In this document: piece after piece, positions 48,131 through 59,548 of the stretch | How positions within the stretch are numbered: position 1 is the stretch's first letter | Layout of the letters: each line of letters starts with the position of its first letter | From: Siphonodentalium dalli | Taxonomy: Eukaryota > Mollusca > Scaphopoda > Gadilida > Siphonodentaliidae | Assembly (NCBI GenBank): GCA_032622095.1 | Contig: CP136062.1 | Span: forward strand, 3,100,001-3,164,000 | DNA: 64,000 nucleotides | Direction of reading: 5' to 3' | Program-made: the position numbers and the translations under genes | Notes under the pieces: generated by a model | What the model was told of the DNA's origin: nothing | The model's database searches: none | What the model saw: the letters and a program-made list of their open reading frames with translations, nothing else

Positions 48131-50327
48131 CGTGTTTATGTCAGACCAGGGAATCTAACAGTATATATATTCAGTAGTGAACTCTACTTAAAACACTGAT
48201 AATAATTCATAATACATCTTTACAAACAAATAATAAAACGTGTAAAATAAATAAACTGAATGTGGCTCACGCTATTAAACGTTATTCACCACCAACAGTT
48301 ATTGACTGTGACAACACTGGACCGCAGGTGTTTTGATATGGACTATAATCTCCGCCGGCCAAGTCGTTAATCTCTGCCTGCCGGGTAGACAGGATATACC
48401 CGCTTAGTGAACGTTTTTCCTGCAATCGCCCGTAAGACAATATGAAGCATTGTTTGTTGTTTCAACAATTTTGAACTATGCTATTTGAGATTGTAATTCT
48501 ATAATCCTCACACCTACACCAGTTGGCAATTAACACGCTTTTAATAATTATTCCAGATGTGTCCGTTGTGTTTACATCACGTTGAGTCTATCATTTCAGC
48601 CAAACCTTGGCTGTTTATTTCACAGGAGTTTCTGGGATAACCTGTGTGTCGGCTCAGAACATGCGTGCCAATTGAGGAGAACACGCGAAGGATTTGTGTA
48701 AATGTTAGCCCAAACGACATTTCGAAGTAACGACTGCTTTGTTGTTTATTTCGAGGAATAATACCGCATCATATGAATTCAGCCCAAATATATTGACAGG
48801 TGTCAAGGGTCAAACTCAAAACTGAGCAATAAAAAACTAATATTAATAAATACCGAGTATATTTAATTTAACGCCAATGGGTCGTTTATGTGCGTTCAAG
48901 AGTGTATTTATGCCTAAAGCAAAGTGAAATAACGATCTTAAAATGAATTGGCCGGTATATTGTATTAGTTATCAGGGTTACCAGGGTCGTAGTTGTATAA
49001 ATTACAATATATTTTTATGCTAAGATAATTGCGTGGTAATTTGTTTGCAATGGATTGATCGGTATTCAGGTCCCATATATGGAAATTCCAAATATGGAAA
49101 GTGACGTGCGCAAAACAGCTGCATCTGGGTCAGATATATTTATAGCGAAGAAATGTTGTCAAATTGCACGTCTGAATACGCGTCTTATTCTCACTTATAC
49201 CGTGTTTATATCAGTTTTATTCTATGTGTTGTTGTGTATTGTATTACTTTGATCAAGGTTGCGCTTTTGTTATTCTCACAAAAGGTAAATTTGATGCGTG
49301 TTTGATGCGTGTTTACATTTCAAAATTTCGTCGGCCATGTACAGTAACACTAACACTACATATCCTTAATTACGAGACTAATTTATCGAATGAGGTCAAA
49401 TTTTCGCATATAAGAAGACTCGTATGTTATTCTGCACCATTCTGACGAGTGCTGAAATTCGCATTATTTTCGTTTTTATCGAAAAATAATCGTTCTCTAT
49501 GTAAATTTTTTCAACCAAAAAAAAATTCATTGTTTTGCCAATTTCAAGCTAGTTTATAGCATGGTCATGGCATAATTTGACATAGCGAGTGTCGGTAGAC
49601 GTTTCTTGAGTGTGCACAACAAATTTTGGTCCCAACGAAGCAGGCTAAAATCCTGAAATTTGTCAATTTTACTCTGCGTGTGAAGAAAATATTCATTTAA
49701 ACTTCCAAAATTGGTTGAAATATGCTCAACAACATTCAGTTGAATGGTGACATTATTTATAGTCACCGACTAACTTCCACGATGAATCAAATTTGTTTTT
49801 ATTGGTGACAATTATGTCGCGAGAGATAAAAATGTAAATTTTTTAAAGAAAATGTAAAATTTTAGCTCATTTTAAGACTTTAATTGCTTGTAGATCGGTG
49901 TTAATTATCTTCGTCAATGATGTCATGTCACGCTTGTTAATAATTCATTTGTTCGGAAATACTTATTGGGGGTCGAAATGTATAAAATTTAACTACCACC
50001 ACTTCCAAAAACAACACCAATAAACAATAACGCTCTTTGTTCCATGCAATGGAAATGGCTATTTATTGTCCTGATATCAGTGATATAAATGAATGCCTAA
50101 AATTAGTATTATCCTGAAATAAATTTATGCCACTTTGGCGAACATGGGAACCACGGTACAATTTATGCCATTTAGGCACACTTCAGAGTGAAATCAGGGC
50201 TTATATTTCGGCGAAAATCCAAATCTAGATTCTCGTAAATATTCTCGCAAATTACCCTGGATTCTCGTGAAAAAGTATATATGGATTCTCGCTAAATCAG
50301 ATGAAATATATGCCTTGGAAATATAGC
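48131..50327. other. Intergenic DNA, no gene seen
   Basis: Contains the inverse AAAGAGCGTT word at 50029-50038, a small direct repeat of TTTATGCCA(C/T)TT(T/A)GGC at about 50127 and 50163, and four ATTCTCG words between 50229 and 50290. Open frames at 49055-49445 are unrecognised. Confidence 0.5.
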
Positions 50328-52243
50328 AAATCGTTTAATGCTTTAGAATTTTTGTTTTTCGGAGATTTATATATATATGCTTAAAGACATATTATGGACT
50401 TGTTATGGACTTTTTCAGGTGCGAGAAATTGATAAGTTAGTGCTCAGGGACTTTGCCAAATCACTGAAATTTTCCAAAAAAATCTGCCACACCACTTCAT
50501 AGAGAACATCGTCTGAACTACTCCAAATTGTAAATATTTACATCTCGATTCGGGGCGCAACTATCGGCTATAATTAAACAAAAATGATTTCGCCATCGAG
50601 AGTCATTGCATTTAACTAATATATAAGAATGACGTTGTGTATCATCCATTTGGATTAATATTCGTAACGAATAACTACTTTGAGAAAGATTATTCTTAAT
50701 TTCTATTTGATCACTCTGCCCGGTGTCTGCCGGAGTGTTTCACATCACTTTAATCAAGGAAGACTGTTCAGAAAAACTGTATTTCAAGAAATCGTTTAAT
50801 GCTTTAGAATTTTGGTTTTCGGAGATTTATATATATGCTTAAAGACATATTATGGACTTGTTATGGACTTTTTCGGGTGCGAGAAATTGATAAGTTAGTG
50901 CTCAGGCACTTTGCCAACCTGGGGAATTTTATCATTCTACTAACATCACTGAAAATTTCCCAAAAAATCTGCCACACCACTTCATAGAGAACATCGTCTG
51001 AACTACTCCAAATTGTAAATATTTACATCTCGATTCGGGGCGCAACTATCGGCTATAATTAAACATAAATGATTTCGCCATCGAGAGTCATTGCATTTAA
51101 CTAATATATAAGAATGACGTTGTGTATCATCCATTTGGATTAATATTCGTAACGAATAACTACTTTGAGAAAGATTATTCTTAATTTCTATTTGATCACT
51201 CTGCCCGGTGTCTGCCGGAGTGTTTCACATCACTTTAATCAAGGAAGACTGTTCAGAAAAACTGTATTTCAAGAAATCGTTTAATGCTTTAGAATTTTGG
51301 TTTTCGGAGATTTATATATATGCTTAAAGACATATTATGGACTTGTTATGGACTTTTTCGGGTGCGAGAAATTGATAAGTTAGTGCTCAGGCACTTTGCC
51401 AACCTGGGGAATGTTATCATTCTACTAACATCACTGAAAATTTCCAAAATAATCTACCACCCCACTTCATAGAGAACATCGTCTGAACTACTCCAAATTG
51501 TAAATATTTACATCTCGATTCGGGGCGCAACTATCGGCTATAATTAAACAAAAATGATTTCGCCATCGAGAGTCATTGCATTTAACTAATATGTAAGAAT
51601 GACGTTGTGTATCATCCATTTGGATTAATATTCGTAACGAATAACTACTTTGAGAAAGATTATTCTTAATTTCTATTTGATCACTCTGTCCGGTGTCTGC
51701 CGGAGTGTTTCACATCACTTTAATCAAGGAAGACTGTTCAGAAAAACTGTATTTCAAGAAATCGTTTAATGCTTGGGAATTTTGGTTTTCGGAGATTTAT
51801 ATATATATGCTTAAAGACATATTATGGACTTGTTATGGACTTTTTCGGGTGCGAGAAATTGATAAGTTAGTGCTCAGGCACTTTGCCAACCTGGGGAATG
51901 TTATCATTCTACTAACATCACTGAAAATTTCCAAAATAATCTACCACACCACTTCATAGAGAACATCGTCTGAACTACTCCAAATTGTAAATATTTACAT
52001 CTCGATTCGGGGCGCAACTATCGGCTATAATTAAACAAAAATGATTTCGCCATCGAGAGTCATTGCATTTAACTAATATATAAGAATGACGTTGTGTATC
52101 ATCCATTTGGATTACTATTCGTAACAAATAACTACTTTGAGAAAGATTATTCTTAATTTCTATTTGATCACTCTGCCCGTTGTCTGCCGGAGTGTTTCAC
52201 ATCACTTTAATCAAGGAAGACTGTTCAGAAAAACTGCATTTCA
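50328..52243 (+). repeat. Satellite-like tandem array, four units of 461-485 bp
   Basis: Units begin AAATCGTTTAATGCTT at 50328, 50789, 51274 and 51759. The last three are 485 bases and nearly identical; the first lacks about 24 bases near the ACCTGGGGAAT segment. Each unit contains GACATATTATGGACTTGTTA, CATAGAGAACATCGTCTGAA, ATCTCGATTCGGGGCGCAAC, TTTCGCCATCGAGAGTCA and GTCTGCCGGAGTGTTTCACA. The array breaks off at 52243 within CATTTCAAGA. A diverged single monomer in the opposite orientation is at 6405-6760, so the unit is also dispersed. Confidence 0.95.
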
Positions 52244-52315
52244 AGATCACCAAACAACTTTCCTTTTTAGGGCCACCACATCTTTCCAAAGATGTACTTC
52301 TTCCATTTTGCTATC

Positions 52316-52600
52316 AAAGACCGAAAAATGTCGTTAAACTAGAGATCCAAATACCCACTAAGGGCCCCTATATCTTGAAATATTAAAGACCGAGAATGTC
52401 GTTAAACTATAAAGACCGAAAAATGTCGTTAAACTATAGAGATCCAAATACCCCCTATATCTTGAGATATTATAAAGACCGAAAAATGTCATTAAACTAT
52501 TAAAGACCGAAAAATGTCGTTAAACTAGAGATCCAAACATCCCGATCCCCTATTTTTTTTAGACAATTAAGAACGAAATATGTCGTTACACCATTAATAC
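52316..52600 (+). repeat. Minisatellite based on AAAGACCGAAAAATGTCGTT
   Basis: Copies start at about 52316, 52385, 52411, 52474, 52502 and, more diverged, 52569. Most are followed by AAACTA and some by GAGATCCAAATACCC. Spacing varies between 26 and 69 bases because the second module is present only in some units. It lies just beyond the 485-bp array. Confidence 0.85.
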
Positions 52601-52855
52601 ATAATTTGTGTTTATGAAAGTCTGGCACCCATTAGCAGTTTGTTTTCAGTACATTTTAATATTCATTGGAACGTAAACAATTATTCGCTGACAGAAATCA
52701 TGTTAATATCGCCTTTCGTTACTGGTTTCCTCTACTCAAATATTTCTCACTGCTCAATACTTATAATTAAAAAAAATGTTCTGTGTTTTGTGTCACTTCT
52801 TAATAGCATTATGTATTCTGCTATTGGCAAGAAACAAAGTTGCAGTATACCTTAA

Positions 52856-53341
52856 AGGTACGGAAGGCCTTGGTGGGTATCCTGTGAACATATTTCCACC
52901 TGTCAAAAACCGCTGCAAACGAAAATAATATTCAAATATAGACATACTTTGTTAATATACAAATGAGAAATATCTCATAAACAGTATGTTATTGTCGTAA
53001 ATTTGACGATTGTTTGACAAAGCATAAAAAGTTACTTTCTTGGTGTTTCTTTATATTATGATGGTAAACATAAAGAGCGTTCTTTGTTGCTCAATTCCTT
53101 ATTTGGAAATAATAAAGAGCGTTTATACCATTTGTGTGTGATTAGCCAGTAGCATTGTGCTGCCTTCTATAACACAATCAGACTCTTGTTTAGGTAAAAT
53201 TTAGTAGGTCTTTATGTGAGCATGATGTTTACGCGATAGTGATCGTATATTTGAACCAATATGTATGCCTTTTAATATTTTTCTGTTTACGGTGTTTGGA
53301 ACAAATATGAATATTTTCGACAACTAAGCCCCCTCGTCCCT
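52856..53341 (+). mobile_element. MITE flanked by TTAA (486 bp), copy 2
   Basis: TTAA at 52852-52855 and 53342-53345. The ends are AGGTACGGAAGGCC and, on the minus strand, AGGGACGAGGGGGC. The interior is colinear with 44230-44729. This copy has two AAAGAGCGTT words (53072 and 53114) where copy 1 has one, because of a short internal duplication. Confidence 0.78.
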
Positions 53342-53345
53342 TTAA

Positions 53346-54170
53346 TATAATTAATATAACATCCCTCATCCAATAATCTCCAAATTGCATATCTAAGTTC
53401 AATCCTAGTTACACGTCACGCCGCCCCTCATCATTTGCCAATTGTACACCCTTTTTTTGCTGCTGCTGCTGCAACTGTTCAATTTCTTTTAAAATTATTG
53501 AAAAAATGGCCCTCCCGCCCGCCGACATTTACTTCTGATTTTGTTTTATCATCGGTCCGCACCAAAATTGAGCACACGTCCCTATATAATATACCTATTT
53601 AAACCGAGTATACACGGTGGTGTAATAGATCAACCGTTAATTTAACCGTTTAGGTAGCATATTTCCACGTATACGTTATCACGACAAATCCCTGCTGATC
53701 TGTTATTAATGAACCAAACACTTAACATGTCAACACACTCTGGCCGGCCAATGCTACAGTGTATAAACGTAACGGGGCAAATATGCACATTATATTGGCA
53801 GCTAACGAGAGCATTCATCATCGGCAATCTGCTCACCTCTTTTATCCGATACGATAGAAACTAAACGATTTGTTACTTCTAATTACCCGTACTTAATTAC
53901 ACTACTTGCGTGTTAATAAAGTACGACCCCATTACCACTAAATGTGAAACATGGGATTTAGAACATTAATATTCACTCTTACATATTTCCACATTCAAGG
54001 TGTAATCGTATGTCAGTTGTAACGTTGTGAAACTGCAACCGAACTGAATTATTCTATGCTAAATAGTTCATGGCTGACCTGATGCATGCATCTTAGTTTT
54101 CTTGTATTATTTTATGGACACTTTCGCATGTTTTGCTCTGAATTACTGTCGATCTAGATATCGTATAACA
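53346..54170. other. Intergenic DNA, no gene seen
   Basis: A short (CTG)n tract is at 53458-53472. No gene signature recognised. Confidence 0.5.
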
Positions 54171-54369
54171 CGATTCTATACATCGAGTCAACTCGTACCA
54201 AAGTCGTCGATGTTATTGCAAAGTGTTCATGGCCGGAAAATATATACACACAAACCAAAGCCACTTGATTTTAGAGTTATCAATTCTTCATCCGCAATTT
54301 GGTCCGAGACCGTCACCTTGACGAATATTTTCCAGGCGGAAAAAGTACATATCTCCAGAAATAATTAAT

Positions 54370-54490
54370 TTCAAAAATCGATATCTAATCACTCTGAGCT
54401 TTGATGGGTGGGTTCCTCGACTCGAATTTTTTTTTTTACCACAAGCAAAGGAAATAGTCATTTGGGGGCGTTAATTCGGATTATCCCTCT
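54370..54490 (-). mobile_element. Arm of the AGGTACTC MITE family, inverse orientation
   Basis: The reverse complement matches the left arm of the 46540-46846 MITE (ATTCGAGTCGAGGAACCCAC, CCATCAAAGCTCAGA, GATTAGATATCGAT). It ends at TCCCTCT followed by TTAA at 54491-54494. It interrupts the beginning of the GTCAACTCGTACCC array. Confidence 0.65.
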
Positions 54491-56093
54491 TTAAGTTTAT
54501 TATGCATTTTCGCATGTAGGTTTTGCTCCGAGTCACGACGATTTAGTCAACTCATACCCTAGGTGTAAAGCTTAACGAATTGGGCCATTTAATTGGGGGC
54601 CCCACGAGTCTATGTAATGAGTCAACTCGTACCTGATTAGCAGGTAAGTTAAATTATTACAAGTTTTTAATTTACTAAATCAAATTTAGTAAGTAAACTA
54701 TACCTGCATATATATATAAGACACTGCGTGGGGTCGCCAAGGTGTGTGTTTATGGGTGATGTCCAACGTATACGTACATCAATGTACGTTGATGTGCCGA
54801 TGGAATCATTTATAGTACACACTATTCGCTGACTAAGTCACCACTTCCCCCGAGTGATTGAGTGACAATTTCATAGGATGATTCACAAGTTTATATACAA
54901 ATTCATACATACACTGAAGCAAGCAAGCATTATATTATTTTATGGACACTTTCGCATGTTTTGCTCTGAGATAGCGTCGATCTAGATATCGTCACTCGAT
55001 TTCTATATATCCAATCAACTCGTACCAAGATGTTAAGATCGGTTGATTCAATTATTGCCAAGTGTTAAAAAACTAAGTCAACTCGCACACTGAATGGGGG
55101 AAGTGTCACTATGCATGGGGCAAACTGTTTATGGACGGATGGCAACGTACGTTTAATTGACCCAACAATTTCACTTGCAAATGATCAGACTTAGTTATCT
55201 CGTACCCCGAGTCGCAATTGCATATATCAAGTGAAACTACTATCATGGGACACATGTTTTAACGCTTGGTTCGACTCGTATAGTATATGGGTGAATATTT
55301 TTTACACCCGAGTCAACTCGTATACCATAGACTGTCGCTGTTTGCACAATTTTCCACAACAAAGTCAACTCGTACCCCGAGTCACAAATTTTACAATTTC
55401 GTAGTATACACCTTGTACAATTATCAAAAACTAAGTCAACTCACAACCTGCGTCACTTTGAGTTTATCATATTCGTTTTGCTCTGAATTACCGTCGATAT
55501 AGTTATGGTACCGCGATTTCTATATATTGAGTCAACTCGTACCCAGATGTTCAGATAAGCTAGTTTAATCATTGAAAAGTGTTCATAAACTAAGACCGCT
55601 CGTACACTGTGGTGGGATTGTCACTGTGCATGTGGCAAACTGTTTATGGACGGGTGACAATTAACGTACGTTTAAATGTTGACACAATGATTTTACTTAC
55701 GAATGATCAGACTTAGTCAACTCATACCGAGTCACAATTGCATATTATGTCGAGTGCAACTATTATCATGGGAAACATATCTTGAACGCTTTGATCGACT
55801 CGCACGTACATGGTTTCTACATCACGAGTCAATTCGTATACCAAAGACTGTCGCCGTTTGTGAGTAACGTAAACTCTTGCAAAAGTTTCCACAACAAAGT
55901 CAACTCGTACCCTCAGTCAACAATTTTATAATTTCGTGCAATTAATTAATTGTGCAATTATCCCAAAACTAAGTCAACTCGCACCCTGAGTCACTTTGAG
56001 GTTATCATATTATGTTTTGGACATTGACACAGTCAACTCGTGGAGTGATGTGACTACAGTTTACCAAGACTAAGTCAACTCGTACCCAGATTG

Positions 56094-56116
56094 TAGGATA
56101 GGATAGGATAGGATAA
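56094..56116 (+). repeat. (AGGAT)n short tandem run
   Basis: Four consecutive AGGAT pentamers inside the array, marking one of its irregular junctions. Confidence 0.8.
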
Positions 56117-56522
56117 TTTTATTTACGATATACACACATGGAAAGTACAATTGTATAATGGTATACACAGTTATTTCAATGACTTCGATATACTGAGTCA
56201 TCTCGAACCCTGCGCTCTTGATGTAAAATTATCCAAAAACTAAGTCAACTCGTACCCCGAGTCACTACGCGATTTCTATATATCGAGTCAACTCGTACCC
56301 AGATTGTATAATATTATACACAGTTATGTCAATGACTTCGATATACTGAGTCATCTCGAACCCTGCGCTCTTGATGTACAATTATCCAAAAACTAAACAC
56401 TCGTACCCTGAGTCACTACGCGATTTCTGTATATCGAGTCAACTCGTACCCATGTCGCCGATGTTATTGAAAAGTGTTCATCGACATAGTCAACTTGTGG
56501 AGTGATGTGACTAGATTTTACC

Positions 56523-57725
56523 AAGACTAAGTCAACTCGTACCCTGATTTTATAATGTCATACACAGTCATTTCACTGACTTTAATATACTGAGTCATCT
56601 CGTACCCTCCACTCTTGATGTGCTTGTAAGGTCTCATGCCAATCTGAGGTGGAAATAGTGATGTGACTAGAGTTTACCAAGACTAAGTCAACTCGTACCC
56701 TGATTTTATAATGTCATACAGAGTCATTTCACTGACTTTGATATACTGAGTCATCTCGTACCCTCCACTCTTGATGTGCTTGGAAGGTCTCATGCCAATC
56801 TGAGGTGGAAATAGTGATGTGACTAGAGTTTACCAAGACTAAGTCAACTCGTACCCTGATTTTATAATGTCGTACACAGTCATTTCACTGACTTTGATAT
56901 ACTGAGTCATCTCGTACCCTCCACTCTTGATGTGATTGTAAGGTCTCATGCCAATCTGAGGTGGAATAGTGATGTGACTGGAGTTTACCAAGACTAAGTC
57001 AACTCGTACCCTTATTTTATAATGTCATACACAGTCATTTCACTGACTTTGATATACTGAGTCATCTCGTACCCTCCACTCTTGATGTGCTTGGAAAGTC
57101 TCATGCCAATCTGAGGTGGAAATAGTGATGTGACTAGAGTTTACCAAGACTAAGTCAACTCGTACCCTGATTTTATAATGTCATACACAGTCATTTCACT
57201 GACTTTGATATACTGAGTCATCTCGTACCCTCCACTCTTGATGTGCTTGGAAGGTCTCATGCCAATCTGAGGTGGAAATAGTGATGTGACTAGAGTTTAC
57301 CAAGACTAAGTCAACTCGTACCCTGATTTTATAATGTCGTACACAGTCATTTCACTGACTTTGATATACTGAGTCATCTCGTACCCTCCACTCTTGATGT
57401 GATTGTAAGGTCTCATGCCAATCTGAGGTGGAATAGTGATGTGACTGGAGTTTACCAAGACTAAGTCAACTCGTACCCTTATTTTATAATGTCATACACA
57501 GTCATTTCACTGACTTTGATATACTGAGTCATCTCGTACCCTCCACTCTTGATGTGCTTGGAAGGTCTCATGCCAATCTGAGGTGGAAATAGTGATGTGA
57601 CTAGAGTTTACCAAGACTAAGTCAACTCGTACCCTGATTTTATAATGTCATACACAGTCATTTCACTGACTTTGATATACTGAGTCATCTCGTACCCTCC
57701 ACTCTTGATGTGATTGTAAGGTCTC
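56523..57725 (+). repeat. Tandem ~155-bp sub-array with trimeric higher-order repeat
   Basis: Eight units start AAGACTAAGTCAACTCGTAC near 56525, 56681, 56840, 56994, 57150, 57306, 57462 and 57617. Each has CTAAGTCAACTCGTACCC, an AGTCATTTCACTGACT inverted pair and CTGAGTCATCTCGTACCC, then CTCTTGATGTG and AGGTCTCATGCC. Diagnostic variants (GTCGTACACAG with GATTGTAAGG and GACTGGAG, then CCCTTATTTTA) recur exactly three units apart at 56.84/56.99 and 57.31/57.46 kb. Confidence 0.92.
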
Positions 57726-59548
57726 ATGCCCAACGATTTTACTTCCAAATGATCAGACTGAGTCAACTCGTACCCAAGTCACAATTGCATAATGCCGAGT
57801 GCAACTATTCTATCATGGTAAACATAATTATCTTGAACGCTTTGGTGGACTCGTACTGTATATATTGGTGCGCAATTTTAACACCACGAGTCAACTCATA
57901 TATATATAATATAGACTGTCGCCGTTCGTGTGTGACATAAACTCTTTTGAACAACAATGTCAACTCGTACCCTAAGTCACAAATTTTACAATTTCGTATC
58001 ATATAAATACATCTTGTACACTTATCAAAGAACTAAGTCAACTCATATACCCTGAGTCACTTCGAGTTTATCATATTATTTTATGGACAGTTTCGCGTGT
58101 TTTGCACTTAGTTATAAAGTCAATCTAGTCATCGTAACGCGATTTCTATATATCGAGTCAACTCGTACCCAAAGTCACAACATTTACAATTTCGTATAAT
58201 ATAAATACATCTTGTACACTTATCCAAGAACTAAGTCAACTCATATAAACTGAGTCACTTCGAGTTTATCATTTTATTTTATGGACTGTTTCGGGTGTTT
58301 TGCACTTAATTATAAAGTCAATCTAGTCATCGTAACGCGATTTCTATATATCGAGTCAACTCGTACCCTAAGTCAATTTTTTTTACAATTTCGTATAATA
58401 TAAATACATCTTGTACACTTATCCAAGAACTAAGTCAACTCATATACACTTAGTCACTTCGAGTTTATCATATTATTTTATGGACTGTTTCGGGTGTTTT
58501 GCACTTAGTTATAAAGTCAATCTAGTCATCGTAACGCGATTTATATATATCGAGTCAACTCGTACCCTAAGTCACAAATTTTACAATTTCGTATAATATA
58601 AATACATCTTGTAGACTTATCCAAGAACTAAGTCAACTCATATACCATGAGTCACTTCGAGTTTATCATATTATTTTATGGACAGTTTCGCGTGTTTTGA
58701 ACATATACAGTCGATCTAGTTATCGTAACGCGATTTCTATATGTCGAGTCAACTCGTACCCAGATGCTGGGATAGCTGATTCAATCATTGCAAAGTGTTA
58801 ATAAACTAAGTGAACATGTACACTGGGGTGGGAGTTTCACTGTGCATGGGGCAAACTGTTTATGGACGATCGAACGTACGTTTAATTGGCCCAACGATTT
58901 TACTTCCAAATGATCAGACTGAGTCAACTCGTACCCAAGTCACAATTGCATAATGCCGAGTGCAACTATTCTATCATGGTAAACATAATTATCTTGAACC
59001 CTTTGTTGGACTCGTACCGTATATATTGGTGCACAGTTTTAACACCACGATTCAACTCATATATATATATATATATATATAATATAGACTGTCGCCGTTC
59101 GTGTGTCATATAAACTCTTTTGAACAACAAAGTCAACTCGTACCCTAAGTCACAAATTTTACAATTTCGTAGAATAGATATACATCTTGTACACTTATCC
59201 AAGAACTAAGTCAACTCATATACCCTGAGTCACTTCGAGTTTATCATTTTATTTTATGGACAGTTTTGCGTGTTTTGCACTTAGTTATAAAGTCAATATA
59301 GTCATCGTAACGCGAGTTCTATATATCGAGTCAACTCGTACCCTAAGTCACAACATTTACAATCTCGTATAATATAAATACATCTTGTACATTTATCCAA
59401 GAACTAAGTCAACTCATATACCCTGAGTCACTTCGAGTTTATCATATTATTTATTATTTTATGGACAGTTTTGCGTGTTTTGCACTTAGTTATAAAGTCA
59501 ATATAGTCATCGTAACGCGATTTCTATATATCGAGTCAACTCGTACCC

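Larger units (their letters stand above)
54184..59546 (+). repeat. GTCAACTCGTACCC array with higher-order structure
   Basis: About 60 exact or degenerate copies of (G/A)AGTCA(A/T)CTCGTACCC, nearly all on the plus strand, are spread over 5.4 kb. Three arrangements occur. (1) ~200-bp units with CGCGATTTCTATATATCGAGTC, seen singly at 54.15, 54.98, 55.50, 56.27 and 56.42 kb and tandemly at 58.08-59.55 kb. (2) ~155-bp units at 56.5-57.7 kb. (3) Segments near 55.16, 55.69, 57.73 and 58.89 kb carrying AAATGATCAGACT. The TGAGTCA and AAGTCA words resemble bZIP/AP-1 sites. Frames inside it are not conserved as protein. Confidence 0.9.

Noticed and set aside
56523-57725. Regular repeats with spacers that could be mistaken for a CRISPR array
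   Set aside because: The spacers are themselves near-identical between units, the unit is ~155 bp and the genome is eukaryotic; this is a tandem satellite.
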